A stretch of 64,000 nucleotides of DNA from Clostridiales bacterium (lineage in GTDB: Bacteria; Bacillota; Clostridia; Oscillospirales; Acutalibacteraceae): NCBI GenBank assembly GCA_019422525.1, contig JAHZDE010000006.1, positions 119,477 through 183,476 of the forward strand. The letters run 5' to 3'. A program made the position numbers and the translations under genes. Under the pieces are notes generated by a model. That model saw nothing but the letters and a program-made list of their open reading frames with translations. It searched no databases and was not told the origin of the DNA. Of this stretch, positions 1-8,407 are shown piece after piece. The number at the start of each line of letters is the position of its first letter. Position 1 is the stretch's first letter.

Positions 1-361
1 TGCCCTGTGCGTCCCACACCTTCATACTGTCGCCGCTCATGGTGTAGGTTTCGTCGCCTTTTACATTTTCGATGTCGGTCAGATCCGATTTGTCAGAAAT
101 GCTGGCAGAGCCCAGAGCGTTTTTAATCCAGTCGCTGACGATGATTTTGTCCACACTGCCGTCAGCACCGGCCAGTACATAAACGGTTTCGTCTTTGGAA
201 AGTGCGTCGGTTTCTTCAGTTTTCACATTGGCAGTGTCCCCGGCAGTAGTTTTTGGCTGGGACTCTTCCGAATGGTTTTGTGCAAAAGCAGCCCCCGTAC
301 CGCCAGCCACCAGAGCCGCGCAAAGAAGAACAGACAGAATTTTAACGGTTGACTTATTCAT
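1..361 (-). CDS. Secreted protein of unknown function, N-terminal part only
   Basis: The gene starts at the ATG at 359-361 and runs off the left edge, so about 120 N-terminal residues are seen. They begin with a signal peptide: a short basic start (MNKST), a hydrophobic core and an Ala-rich end (AAFAQ, likely cleavage after AFA). An acidic Thr/Glu-rich stretch follows, then a segment with DETVYVLAGADGSVDKI and VSDWIKNAL. The start codon overlaps the 3' end of the MMPL transporter gene by 8 bases, which implies translational coupling and a shared role at the cell surface. I do not recognise a characterised domain. Confidence is high that it is a real secreted protein; the function is unknown. 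Confidence 0.8.
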   Translation of the reverse strand, partial: MNKSTVKILSVLLCAALVAGGTGAAFAQNHSEESQPKTTAGDTANVKTEETDALSKDETVYVLAGADGSVDKIIVSDWIKNALGSASISDKSDLTDIENVKGDETYTMSGDSMKVWDAQG

Positions 362-2471
362 GAGCAGATACCTCCACAGAACGGTTTTTCAGCTTGATTT
401 TTGTCATGCCCAGCGTGGTCTTACAGATAAGAGAATCTGCCAGCATGAACATGGCAGGAAGAACGAAAATTACCAACAGCATACTAATCACGGCGCCTCT
501 TGCCATGAGCATGCACATAGAACTGATAATCTCAATATCCGAATAGAGGGCTACGCCAAAGGTAGCGGCAAACAGCCCCATGCCCGAAACGATAATGGAC
601 GAAATAGAGGTGCGCAGTGCCGTCCAGACAGCGGTTTTCTTATCTGCGCCGGCCATGCGCTCCGATTTGTACCGGGTGGTCATTAAAATGGCATAGTCAA
701 CGGTGGCTCCCAGCTGAATGGTGCTAATACAAATAGGTGTGATGAATGCCATGCTCTGGCCCAGATAATGTGGCAGGCCAAGATTGATAAAGATGCCCAG
801 TTCGATGACGGCAATCAGAATGACCGGCAGGGAAATGCTTTTTTCCACCAGCAGGATAATCAGGAAGATAGCCACAATGGAAATGGCGTTTACCACTTTG
901 AAGTCGTGGTCAGTGGTTTCAATCATATCCTTCATACAGGGGGCCTCACCAATGAGCATTCCTTTGGGGTCATACTGTTTTAGCACGGCGTTCAGTTGGT
1001 TGATTTGTTCATTGACCTGGTCGCTGGCCACGGGATACTCGGAATTGATGAGCAGGAGCTCCCATTTATCGCTGACCAGCAGTTCCCGGATACTATCCGG
1101 CAGAATCTCCCTGGGTACCCGTGACCCGACGACGGATTCCAATCCCAGCACATATTTCACGCCGTCCACCTCTTCCATATCGTCCATCATCTGGTGAACA
1201 GACTTGGAAGGAAGGTTGGCGTCTACCAGTACCATGTGGGTGGAAGCAATGTCAAATTCCTCGCTCAATTTGGAGTTGGAAATGATGTAGTTCATGTCCT
1301 CTGGCAGGGATTGGGCCATGTTATAGTAGACTTCTTGATTGGCCTGATGGTATCCGTAATAGGCCGGCGTAATGAGAACGGCAAACAGAATCAGAAACAC
1401 GGGAAATACTTTGATAACCCCTTTGGAAAAACGACTCATATCGGGAATTAACGGGCGGTGACGGGTCTTTTGCAGCACTCGGTCAAAAACCAGAATCAGA
1501 GAGGGGAGCACCGTCACACAGCCGATTACGCCCAACAGTACGCCCTTTGCCATGACTAATCCCAAGTCGCGGCCCAGAGTAAAGCTCATAAAACACAGGG
1601 CAATAAATCCGGCGATGGTTGTAATGGAGCTTCCCAGAACACTGGTAAGGGTTTCCCGAATGGCCACAGCCATGGCTTCCTGGTGATCATCGTATTTTTC
1701 CCGTTGTTCGTTGTAGCTGTGCCATAGAAAAATAGAGTAGTCCATGGTAACCGCCAGCTGTAAAACCGCTGAAAGGGCCTTGGTAATATAGGACACTTCC
1801 CCAAAGAAGAAGTTGGTTCCCATGTTCAGAAGAATCATGGCGCCAATGGAAAGAAGAAATACAAAAGGTACCAGCCAGCCGTCCAAAAATAGCATCATGG
1901 CGGCACAGGCAAGTATTACGGCCAGCGCTACATATACCGGTTCTTGCTGTTCGCACAGGTTTTTCAAATCCACCACCAGTGCCGTCAGCCCAGAAACAAA
2001 GCACTGGGAGCCAGCCACCGAGCGGATTTCTTCCACGGACTTCATGGTTTCATCGCTGGAAGTGGAAGTGTTGAAGAAAATTGCCATCAGGGTAGAGTGG
2101 TCGGTATTAAATTCCCGGTAAATTTTGTCGGGCAGCAATTCCATGGGAATGGACAAATCCGCCAGAGAATCATACCAGAGAACCGTATCTACATGGTCGA
2201 TGCCTTCGATTTTCTTTTTGAGGGCTGCCACGTCCTTTTCCTGCATATCCTCAACCACCAGAAAGGTGAAGGCTCCTTTGTGGAAATCCTCCATCAGTTC
2301 TTCCTGTCCGACTACCGTTTCCATATCTTCCGGCAGATAGGTGAGCATATCATAATTGACGCGGGTAAAGGCCATGCCGATTACAGAAGGAACCATCAGG
2401 GCCACCGTAACCAGCAAAATGAGAACACGGTGTTTGACCACCGCTCTTGCAAATTTCATGGTTTTCACCAT
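354..2471 (-). CDS. MMPL/RND-family transporter
   Basis: A 705-residue membrane protein with the duplicated RND layout: one N-terminal TM helix, an extracytoplasmic loop, a block of TM helices, then the pattern repeated in the second half. Each half carries the acidic helix typical of MMPL proteins (VTMDYSIFLWHSY in the first, GATVDYAILMTTRY in the second), the likely proton-relay Asp residues. Family members export lipids or hydrophobic compounds using the proton gradient; the substrate here is unknown. It follows the DUF308 gene by about 35 bases and overlaps the secreted protein gene, forming a three-gene operon read leftward. The length is normal for Firmicute MMPL proteins. Confidence 0.93.
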   Translation of the reverse strand: MVKTMKFARAVVKHRVLILLVTVALMVPSVIGMAFTRVNYDMLTYLPEDMETVVGQEELMEDFHKGAFTFLVVEDMQEKDVAALKKKIEGIDHVDTVLWYDSLADLSIPMELLPDKIYREFNTDHSTLMAIFFNTSTSSDETMKSVEEIRSVAGSQCFVSGLTALVVDLKNLCEQQEPVYVALAVILACAAMMLFLDGWLVPFVFLLSIGAMILLNMGTNFFFGEVSYITKALSAVLQLAVTMDYSIFLWHSYNEQREKYDDHQEAMAVAIRETLTSVLGSSITTIAGFIALCFMSFTLGRDLGLVMAKGVLLGVIGCVTVLPSLILVFDRVLQKTRHRPLIPDMSRFSKGVIKVFPVFLILFAVLITPAYYGYHQANQEVYYNMAQSLPEDMNYIISNSKLSEEFDIASTHMVLVDANLPSKSVHQMMDDMEEVDGVKYVLGLESVVGSRVPREILPDSIRELLVSDKWELLLINSEYPVASDQVNEQINQLNAVLKQYDPKGMLIGEAPCMKDMIETTDHDFKVVNAISIVAIFLIILLVEKSISLPVILIAVIELGIFINLGLPHYLGQSMAFITPICISTIQLGATVDYAILMTTRYKSERMAGADKKTAVWTALRTSISSIIVSGMGLFAATFGVALYSDIEIISSMCMLMARGAVISMLLVIFVLPAMFMLADSLICKTTLGMTKIKLKNRSVEVSAHE

Positions 2472-2506
2472 CTCCTTGTTTCAAAAAGTGCTTGATATTC
2501 CATTTG

Positions 2507-3109
2507 TCACGGTTTTTCCATAAAGTCACAGAGGTCCCGTTCCATTCGGTCGGGCATCTGGTTCTTTACGATTTTGACCATGGTGACAGCAACACAAAAA
2601 TATAAAACTCCCTGTACCATCAGGGAAATTCCCAGCAATCTCACGGCAAAAACGGAGTTTGTAGGGCACAGAATCAGCAGCAGCCCTAAAAGTCCCGCCG
2701 GTACCGCCAGCAGAAAAACCAGCCACCAGGAATGAAGGCCGAAAGCTTTGGCCTCCCAGGCGGTTTTTTCACGAAACAGGCAGTCGGCTACAATACAGAT
2801 TCCCAGAGAAATGCAGAAAAAGTCCAGTACGCTGCCGGAACGTATCAGGGCAGCGCTGCCCAATACCAGCCACAAAAAACCAAATTGTAAGTCATACTGG
2901 AAAGCCAGCCGGTATAGGTCCCGGGAAAAATAGCCTGTCAGCTTGATAAGCCCAAAAGCAATCATCAAGCTTCCTAAAAAAACTCCCATTATTCCAGCCA
3001 CAACAGAAGGGCAGATAAACATCCAAACGCCTGCCGCAAAAAACATAGTGGAAATGGCTATGTATCCGATTTTGGCAATCCGCATGGGGACTACGGAACG
3101 CATTTTCAT
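2507..3109 (-). CDS. DUF308 (HdeD-like) membrane protein
   Basis: About 200 residues with six predicted TM helices arranged as short hairpins, including a glycine-rich helix (GIMGVFLGSLMIAFGLIKL), as in the HdeD/DUF308 family, whose molecular function is not established. The open frame extends upstream to 3202, but I chose the ATG at 3107-3109 (MKMRSV) because GGAGG lies just before it and the upstream residues are basic and unlike a membrane protein. It is the first gene of the leftward operon with the MMPL transporter and the secreted protein. A promoter overlapped by a palindrome lies at 3225-3259. Confidence 0.85.
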   Translation of the reverse strand: MKMRSVVPMRIAKIGYIAISTMFFAAGVWMFICPSVVAGIMGVFLGSLMIAFGLIKLTGYFSRDLYRLAFQYDLQFGFLWLVLGSAALIRSGSVLDFFCISLGICIVADCLFREKTAWEAKAFGLHSWWLVFLLAVPAGLLGLLLILCPTNSVFAVRLLGISLMVQGVLYFCVAVTMVKIVKNQMPDRMERDLCDFMEKP

Positions 3110-3224
3110 AAATCGCCGCCTCCTTTCTTCCTTGAGAGCACAGATAGATAATAGGGAATTCCGGCAGTTTTGAAAACGGGCAGTTGCCCTTGTCGTGACC
3201 AAAAAACAGATACCGGACTTGATT

Positions 3225-3259
3225 TGCCTAAAATTTAGGCACGAAAGCCCATTTGTCTA
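3225..3259 (-). promoter_or_regulatory. Promoter with overlapping palindromic operator for the MMPL operon
   Basis: Reading leftward, TAGACA (3254-3259) and TAAATT (3232-3237) are spaced by 16 bases. A perfect inverted repeat TGCCTAAA-A-TTTAGGCA (3225-3241) covers the -10 region. This is the expected geometry for a TetR- or MarR-type repressor. MMPL operons often have a TetR gene beside them, but none is present within the window. The repeat is seen directly; its role as an operator is inferred. Confidence 0.5.
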
Positions 3260-3308
3260 AAAAACACTGTCAGATAACAACCTGGGAGAAGAGCCTTTGA
3301 AAGACAGA

Positions 3309-3350
3309 AAAAACGCCTTCCAGCTCCTTAAAAAAGCCGGAAGGCGTTTT
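3309..3350. terminator. Bidirectional intrinsic terminator
   Basis: Inverted repeat AAAACGCCTTCC / GGAAGGCGTTTT flanked by A and T runs, directly after the leftward small gene at 3352. Confidence 0.8.
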
Positions 3351-3351
3351 C

Positions 3352-3663
3352 TCACTTGTCAAGAATTTTCCCAACAAGTCGTAAACAGTCTTCTTTAAAT
3401 TTTGTCTGGTCTTTTCTTTTTACCCGAAAAATCAGTGTATGAACTTGGTTGCTTTGTAAATAAGCAATTGAAAAATAGTGCTGCCACAAAGTGATAACGT
3501 CTTCAACAGATAAAATAGAGTCAAGGCATAGGCGCATTTTTTTCGTCAGCCGCGATTGTACCAATAGTTTTCCATCGGCAAACAGGACTCGGCAAGGCGT
3601 TTTTTCCAGGTACATTCCGAAGGCTTTTTCGCTCGAAAATTTTATCACATGATAGCGGTGCAT
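3352..3663 (-). CDS. Small hypothetical protein, about 103 residues
   Basis: A soluble, basic protein with no signal peptide or TM segment and no motif I recognise. The likely start is the ATG at 3661-3663 (MHRYHVIKF), because GGGAGG sits 7 bases upstream; in-frame GTG/ATG codons at 3672 and 3669 overlap or crowd that ribosome site. The gene is followed at once by a strong terminator (3309-3350), and a consensus Shine-Dalgarno is present, so it is probably expressed as a single-gene unit. It lies between the MMPL operon and the LysR gene with no obvious link to either. The function is unknown. Confidence 0.6.
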   Translation of the reverse strand: MHRYHVIKFSSEKAFGMYLEKTPCRVLFADGKLLVQSRLTKKMRLCLDSILSVEDVITLWQHYFSIAYLQSNQVHTLIFRVKRKDQTKFKEDCLRLVGKILDK

Positions 3664-3789
3664 CCCCATCACCTCCCAAATAAAACATGAGCTCTAAAGG
3701 AAACTGCCATGCATTTTTCAGGCAGCTGTTCAAAAGCACAAAATATGTATTTTTTCTATGGAAAGATAGTTTTTGCCGATTTATGAATT

Positions 3790-4665
3790 TCATTGGCCGG
3801 AGAGAACAAACTGCCGGAAATTACGGGCTGCCGGAGAGAGAAGCGCATCGTTATTATTCACCACAAAAAATTCCCGTTTATAGGGAGGAGTGCTGATTTG
3901 CAGAATCGACAGGTTTAACTTGAGAAGCAGGTCCATATAAGGGACTACGGCAATGCCGAACCCCTGGGCCACCAATCCCGCAATGACTTGGTCTTCCTCC
4001 GTTTCATAGGCAATTTTAGGCGAGCCGCCAACCTGTGCAAACAAGCTGTCTGTCAAAGCGCGAAGGCCGGAACTCCTGGTAAAACAGACCTGCGGATAGG
4101 GGAGGGCTTCTGCCAGGTCGATGCTGTGCCGGTCGGACAGAGGATGATTTTTGGGAACAATCAGCACCAAATCCTGACGGGTCACGGGAACTGCCGTCAC
4201 ATGCAGCCCCGGCGAAGGTTTGGAACAGAACACCAAGTCATATTTTTGGGATAAAAGCCCTTCCAGCAGAGCCTGTGTCCGTTCGGTGTGAAATTCAAAC
4301 TGGATATTTTTTCCGGGGTTGGCCTCCAGAAACCGGGCAGCCGCTTTTGGGATATAATCCACCCCCAATACCCGCAGGAATCCCAGCCGAATCAGCCCTT
4401 CTCCCTGAGCACTGTGCCGCAGGGATGTGATTCCCTGTTCCAGTGTGGCAAGGGTCCGCCGGGAGCAATCCAAAAATTCCTCGCCAAAACGGGTCAGCAC
4501 CGTGTTCCGCCCAGATTTTTCAAACAGGGGCACACCCAATTCTGTTTCCAGTTGGTGGATGGCATGGCTCAAGCTGGGCTGGGTGATGCACAGCTGTTCG
4601 GCGGCTTTGGTATAATGCTGTACTTCCGCCAGTTTTACAAAATAGCGCAGATAATCAAGGTTCAT
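3790..4665 (-). CDS. LysR-family transcriptional regulator
   Basis: 291 residues from the ATG at 4663-4665 (MNLDYLRYF), preceded by AAGGAGCG. The frame continues upstream to 4776, but those residues are not LysR-like. The N-terminal winged helix-turn-helix has the family hallmark YTKAAEQLCITQPSLSHAI (about residues 17-35), followed by the linker helix and a periplasmic-binding-protein-like effector domain with GFGIAVVPYMDLL near the C-terminus. It is divergent from the YczE-type membrane protein gene, and the shared 148-base gap contains a T-N11-A palindrome (4707-4723). LysR proteins usually control their divergent neighbour, so that gene is the likely target. The effector is unknown. Confidence 0.95.
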   Translation of the reverse strand: MNLDYLRYFVKLAEVQHYTKAAEQLCITQPSLSHAIHQLETELGVPLFEKSGRNTVLTRFGEEFLDCSRRTLATLEQGITSLRHSAQGEGLIRLGFLRVLGVDYIPKAAARFLEANPGKNIQFEFHTERTQALLEGLLSQKYDLVFCSKPSPGLHVTAVPVTRQDLVLIVPKNHPLSDRHSIDLAEALPYPQVCFTRSSGLRALTDSLFAQVGGSPKIAYETEEDQVIAGLVAQGFGIAVVPYMDLLLKLNLSILQISTPPYKREFFVVNNNDALLSPAARNFRQFVLSGQ

Positions 4666-4706
4666 GCCCGTTCGCTCCTTCCTGATATCAATAGTATACC
4701 ACAATT

Positions 4707-4723
4707 GATAGATAGCTTCTATC
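4707..4723. promoter_or_regulatory. LysR-type T-N11-A operator
   Basis: Perfect inverted repeat GATAGA-N5-TCTATC between divergent genes, containing the T-N11-A core expected of LysR regulators. A TATACT -10 for the leftward lysR gene lies at 4693-4698, close enough for autorepression. The palindrome is observed; the assignment to the adjacent LysR is inferred. Confidence 0.65.
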
Positions 4724-4786
4724 GTTTTATCAAAATTATGTATTTTACACTGGACAGCTATCAGCCTACAATACAACAGAAAGATT

Positions 4787-5494
4787 TTGAAAAAGCTTGG
4801 GGGCTTCTATACCGTGGAAAATCAAACATTTCCGAATCGGCTTCATGTGTTTCGTGGTGAGGCGGCACTGGTCATTGCGGTAATCATCAATTCGTTCGGC
4901 GTGGTACTCATGCTCTATTCCGGCGCCGGAATTTCCGCCATTTCCAGCGTACCATTTGCCTTTTCGGAGGTATTGCCGTTTTTCTCCTTGGGAACTTGGA
5001 CCTATCTGTTTCAGGCGGCACTGGTGTTTAGCTTAATGGTGATGCGCAAGCGGTTTGTACCGTCTTATCTGTTTAGCTTTGTGGTGGGATTTGCCTTCAG
5101 TGAGCTGCTGGATGTAAACGAGCTTTGGATTGGAATACTTCCTACGACATTAGTAGACTGCGTAATATACTTTATCATCAGTTATCTGCTCATTTGTCTG
5201 GGAATTGCCCTTTCCAACCGTTGCCGCCTTCCGATTATTCCTACCGACTTGTTTCCCCGGGAGCTGTCACAGATTGTAGGGGTTGGCTATCCCCGAATCA
5301 AAATTGGGTTCGACGCCATTTGCCTGATTGTAACGGCTGTTTTGACATTCTGCTTCCTGGGATGGATTGATGGTCTGGGAATTGGCACAGTGCTGGCGGC
5401 ACTGACTATGGGAAAAGTCATTGGCGTTATAGGAAACTGGCTGGACAAGCATTTTTCATTTGTCGTCTATCAGCGGCAAAAGAGAAACGGATAA
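4787..5494 (+). CDS. YczE/YyaS/YitT-type integral membrane protein (DUF6198-like)
   Basis: About 226-235 residues with five or six TM helices. It carries segments typical of the YczE/YyaS group: an early helix with NSFGVVLMLYSGAG, a conserved IIPTDLFPREL loop, and a C-terminal helix with GLGIGTVLAALTMGKVIG. The biochemical role of this family is not established; some members sit beside LysR or GntR regulators and are thought to transport small molecules. The start is uncertain: TTG at 4787 with a weak upstream site, or GTG at 4814 behind a G-rich stretch. There is no clear ATG. It is divergent from and probably controlled by the LysR gene. Confidence 0.8.
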   Translation: MKKLGGFYTVENQTFPNRLHVFRGEAALVIAVIINSFGVVLMLYSGAGISAISSVPFAFSEVLPFFSLGTWTYLFQAALVFSLMVMRKRFVPSYLFSFVVGFAFSELLDVNELWIGILPTTLVDCVIYFIISYLLICLGIALSNRCRLPIIPTDLFPRELSQIVGVGYPRIKIGFDAICLIVTAVLTFCFLGWIDGLGIGTVLAALTMGKVIGVIGNWLDKHFSFVVYQRQKRNG

Positions 5495-5506
5495 AAAATC
5501 TATTGT

Positions 5507-5596
5507 AAAAAGGCCTGCCACATATGAACTGAACCAGCAAAAACGGACAGCTGTCTGGATAATCTGGGGCGGTTCAAAGAGAGCAGGCCTTTTTTA
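5507..5596. terminator. Long nested hairpin / bidirectional terminator
   Basis: Outer arms AAAAAGGCCTGC (5507-5518) and GCAGGCCTTTTTT (5583-5595) enclose a second stem TGAACC/GGTTCA (5530-5535/5571-5576) and a palindrome GACAGCTGTC (5546-5555). At about 90 bases it is longer than an ordinary terminator. Confidence 0.7.
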
Positions 5597-5642
5597 AATT
5601 TGGATGCCCCTTAGCGAAAAAGGTCAAGGAGGAAGTATCATC

Positions 5643-6386
5643 GTGGAAAAAGAATTTACAGGAAAATATGCCATTGTAACGGGAGGAGCAAGAGGAATCG
5701 GGTTTGCATCGGCAAAAGTTTTGGCTCAAAGAGGACTGTCCGGTGTTATTTTGGCAGATATGAATTTGGAAACAGCTCAAAAAAGTGCAGAAGAGCTGGA
5801 GGCGGAAACCGGTTGCCAGTGCTATGCTTATCGGGTGAACGTAGCATTGCCGGAGAATATTGAAGCGCTTTTTCGTTTTGCGGAAGAGACATTTCCTGCC
5901 CTTCATATCCTCATTAACAGCGCCGGTGTTTGCCCGGTCACGCCGGTGGAAGAGCTGGATGCTGAAAAGTGGGACTGGTGCATGAATATCAACCTGCGCG
6001 GCGCCCATCTTTGTGTCCGCGAAGCCGTGAAGAGAATGAAAGAGCAAAAGTATGGGAAAATTATCAACATTTCTTCGTTGGCAGCGCGTATTGGCGGAAT
6101 AGCTTCTTCGGTCAGCTATGCAGCCTCTAAAGGCGGCTTGCTGGCAGCTACCAAAAGCTATGCCAAGCTATTTGGGTCTTATGGTATCAACGTGAATGCT
6201 GTTTGTCCCGGTGTGGTGAATACAGCTATGACCGCCAATACCGAGTATTCCGCGTCACAAATTCCCCTTGGCCGGTTGGGGGAAACCTCTGATATTGCTG
6301 GTGTGATTGCCTTTTTGGCCAGCGATGATTCCCGGTATATTACCGGAGCGGGCATTGACGTGAACGGCGGTCAATTTATGCTGTAA
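5643..6386 (+). CDS. Short-chain dehydrogenase/reductase (FabG-like)
   Basis: 247 residues from the GTG at 5643, chosen because AAGGAGGA precedes it; the frame opens earlier at 5604 but that part is not SDR-like. It has the classical SDR signs: TGGARGIG nucleotide-binding loop (about residues 13-20), INSAG, the catalytic Ser region INISSLAA, YAASKGG with the YxxxK pair, and the C-terminal ITGAGIDVNGG. It should reduce a ketone or oxidise an alcohol with NAD(P)H. The substrate cannot be read from sequence. It stands alone between two terminators, so it is not part of a fatty-acid operon and is unlikely to be the essential FabG. Confidence 0.93.
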   Translation: MEKEFTGKYAIVTGGARGIGFASAKVLAQRGLSGVILADMNLETAQKSAEELEAETGCQCYAYRVNVALPENIEALFRFAEETFPALHILINSAGVCPVTPVEELDAEKWDWCMNINLRGAHLCVREAVKRMKEQKYGKIINISSLAARIGGIASSVSYAASKGGLLAATKSYAKLFGSYGINVNAVCPGVVNTAMTANTEYSASQIPLGRLGETSDIAGVIAFLASDDSRYITGAGIDVNGGQFML

Positions 6387-6400
6387 TTAAATAAAAATAG

Positions 6401-6449
6401 AAAAAGAGGTCGAACCTGGAAGCTTTTTCCCCGGTCCGGCCTCTTTTTT
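6401..6449. terminator. Bidirectional intrinsic terminator
   Basis: AAAAAGAGGTCGAACC pairs with GGTCCGGCCTCTTTTT, between two convergent genes. Confidence 0.8.
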
Positions 6450-6471
6450 ATCTGATATAGCCTGTTGAAAA

Positions 6472-7221
6472 TTACGGGAATACCACACTGACGCTGCCCA
6501 TTTTGCAATGAATCTGAATAGTCTGGCCGGAGCCGTTATTGATGCTTTGGCTGCCATTTGCCCCGGCATACTGCTGGTCGCCAATTCCAATATGGCCCAT
6601 ACTGTAAGAAAGCTCATAGTTGTAATCGGTGGACTTTCCGGTCAGCTGTAGCACTGTTTCGCCCAAAAGGTGCTCCACCGATGCATCTTTACTGATACTG
6701 CCGGTGAAATGAATGGCGCCACCGTCGCAGCTGGTTTGCAAATTCCCAGTTTGTAAATCTTGAGCATTGAGTGCACCGCCGTTGGCAGAAAGGCTGACGT
6801 TTTGGAAAACAAAATTTTCCGGTACAGTAACCGTGATATGATTGTCCACAGTATTGCTGCCTGTTACCACATAGGTGCCATTCTTCACAGATGATTCAAA
6901 TTCACCACCAGTGCTGTCGGATACCTGAAAGTCTTTTCCCGGAACAATATCCAGCGCGCCATGTGTGATGGAGCACTGCAGGCCGGTAATGTTATTTTCC
7001 GAAGTTTCTCCACCTATCTCTTCCGCAGAAGTGGTCGGGGAATCCTGCTTGCTGGTTTCATCCGCAGAGCTTTTCTGAGACGAGGACGCAGAATCTGAGA
7101 CCGAGGATGACGGTGAAGGTTGGGTTTCGCTTTTTTGCATGGAAAGGCGTCCCACCCAAAAAGCAAGCCCTACAACAATGAGAAGCAGAAATACGACAAT
7201 ACCCTTTAGAAATTTTTCCAT
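6472..7221 (-). CDS. Membrane-anchored protein with adhesin-like beta domain
   Basis: 249 residues from the ATG at 7219-7221, with AAAGGAGGG upstream; the longer frame to 7335 is rejected. The protein has a single N-terminal TM segment (VVFLLLIVVGLAFWVG), then a Ser/Thr/Gln-rich linker of about 50 residues (SSSVSDSASSSQKSS), then a repetitive beta-rich region with phrases such as GALDIVPG, ITVTVPENFVF, LSANGGALNAQ and CDGGAIHFTG. This resembles the DUF4097-type putative adhesin beta-solenoid seen in Firmicutes. No LPXTG motif is present, so it is probably held by the N-terminal helix and faces the outside. The function is unknown. Confidence 0.75.
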   Translation of the reverse strand: MEKFLKGIVVFLLLIVVGLAFWVGRLSMQKSETQPSPSSSVSDSASSSQKSSADETSKQDSPTTSAEEIGGETSENNITGLQCSITHGALDIVPGKDFQVSDSTGGEFESSVKNGTYVVTGSNTVDNHITVTVPENFVFQNVSLSANGGALNAQDLQTGNLQTSCDGGAIHFTGSISKDASVEHLLGETVLQLTGKSTDYNYELSYSMGHIGIGDQQYAGANGSQSINNGSGQTIQIHCKMGSVSVVFP

Positions 7222-7382
7222 TGAAAACCCTCCTTTTTCTTCTTTTATTTTACGCCTTTTTTTCTGACAGTGTAAGAGGACGATACACAGAAAATCATTT
7301 TTTTTCTTTCTGTGGAAATTAGGAACATTGCCCAATTAGTGCAGGAGTTACTGGAGAATACGGACAGATTTCTTAAGGATAT

Positions 7383-7416
7383 AAAAAAGAGCCCGCCTGA
7401 TCAAATAGGCGAGCTC
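7383..7416 (-). terminator. Intrinsic terminator of the PNPOx-like gene
   Basis: GAGC..GCCT/AGGC..GCTC hairpin followed leftward by a T run (A run at 7383-7388 on the plus strand). Confidence 0.75.
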
Positions 7417-7514
7417 CCAAATTGTCGATAAACCTATTGCCCCAAAAGGCGGTGGGGAGGTTCTTACTTACAAGCTTTTGGCTTTTCAGAAATGCCGTTT
7501 ATACTGGAAGGCCT

Positions 7515-7907
7515 TCAAAACGTTACGGTCCGGGGAGCCTCTGTAAAGGAAGAGAAGACTGCGGTTCCGTGTTCCAGTGCAAAAATCTGGGTGTTTCCGT
7601 CACCGGCCTGGTACATTTTCTGCAAGGACGGATAGGCAGTCAGCATATGTTCTTGGGCTTCGATTCTCGAATCCTCCACTGCTGTAGCAGCTACACGCAG
7701 CCAATGCTGGCCGTCAAAAGCACAGATTTCCACTTTGGGGTTTTGCAAAATCTGTTTGGATACCTCTTTTACCTTGCCAGTCTGGATGGTGAGCCTTCCA
7801 TCAAAGCAGTCGATGGTGCCGAAGGGGCGGACCCGCGGCTGGTCTCCGTCCATGGTAGCAAGATAGTAAGTACCACACTTTTTCAGAAATTCATAGACTT
7901 CCTGCAT
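7515..7907 (-). CDS. Pyridoxamine 5'-phosphate oxidase-fold protein (FMN-binding split barrel)
   Basis: 130 residues from the ATG at 7905-7907, 7 bases after GGAGGT; a TTG one codon upstream is too close to the ribosome site. The order of motifs fits small PNPOx-like proteins: an N-terminal helix (EVYEFLKKCGTYYLAT), MDGDQPRVRPFGTI (FMN-contact strand), GRLTIQTGKVKEVSKQI, then NPKVEICAFDGQHWLRV. Such proteins bind FMN or a related flavin and often act as small reductases; it is unlikely to make vitamin B6 because it is much shorter than PdxH. It is transcribed alone and ends in its own terminator. Confidence 0.88.
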   Translation of the reverse strand: MQEVYEFLKKCGTYYLATMDGDQPRVRPFGTIDCFDGRLTIQTGKVKEVSKQILQNPKVEICAFDGQHWLRVAATAVEDSRIEAQEHMLTAYPSLQKMYQAGDGNTQIFALEHGTAVFSSFTEAPRTVTF

Positions 7908-8097
7908 CAAAATGACCTCCTTTAAATCTTTGTATTTCCATTATATCACATTGTGCAACAGGAAAATAGAAAAACAGGGGAGAAAAACCAAAATATCCGA
8001 TTTATCGTCATGTAGAGGAGGGAATAGAACCGGTTTACGCCGCATATGTTGAACTGGGAAAACTCATTTAGAGGAAAGCAGAAAGGATGTGGCGTAT

Positions 8098-8403
8098 ATG
8101 ACCATTGTGTCTTCCGAAATCAAGACGGGCGGAGAAAAACAGCCGGGGGCGGCCCCTCATAATCTGGTGCTGGAAAACCGCCGTCATTTAACGGCCGTCG
8201 GGGTTATGAATGTAGACAGCTATGATGAAGAAAGCATTGCAGCCAATACCCATGGAGGACCGCTGTTGATACGGGGAAAAAACCTGCATTTGGATAGGCT
8301 GAACACGGAAACCGGCGAGCTGACAGTGACGGGAGAGATTTCTTCCATGAGCTATGGGGAGGCAAAGCCGCAGGGCTCTTTTTTCTCCCGGCTCTTCCGG
8401 TAG
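8098..8403 (+). CDS. yabP: Sporulation protein YabP
   Basis: 101 residues. The family pattern is visible: HNLVLENRRHLTAVGVMNVDSYDEESI near residues 20-45, here followed by GGPLLIRGKNLHLDRLNTETGELTVTGEI and a basic tail. YabP is needed for proper cortex formation in Bacillus subtilis and is expressed in the mother cell. I chose the ATG at 8098 because AAAGGA is about 10 bases upstream; a GTG at 8089 is too near that site. The stop is 5 bases before the yabQ start, and the order yabP-yabQ-divIC-yabR is that of Bacillus and most spore-forming Clostridia. Its presence argues that the organism makes endospores. Confidence 0.93.
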   Translation: MTIVSSEIKTGGEKQPGAAPHNLVLENRRHLTAVGVMNVDSYDEESIAANTHGGPLLIRGKNLHLDRLNTETGELTVTGEISSMSYGEAKPQGSFFSRLFR

Positions 8404-8407
8404 TGGA

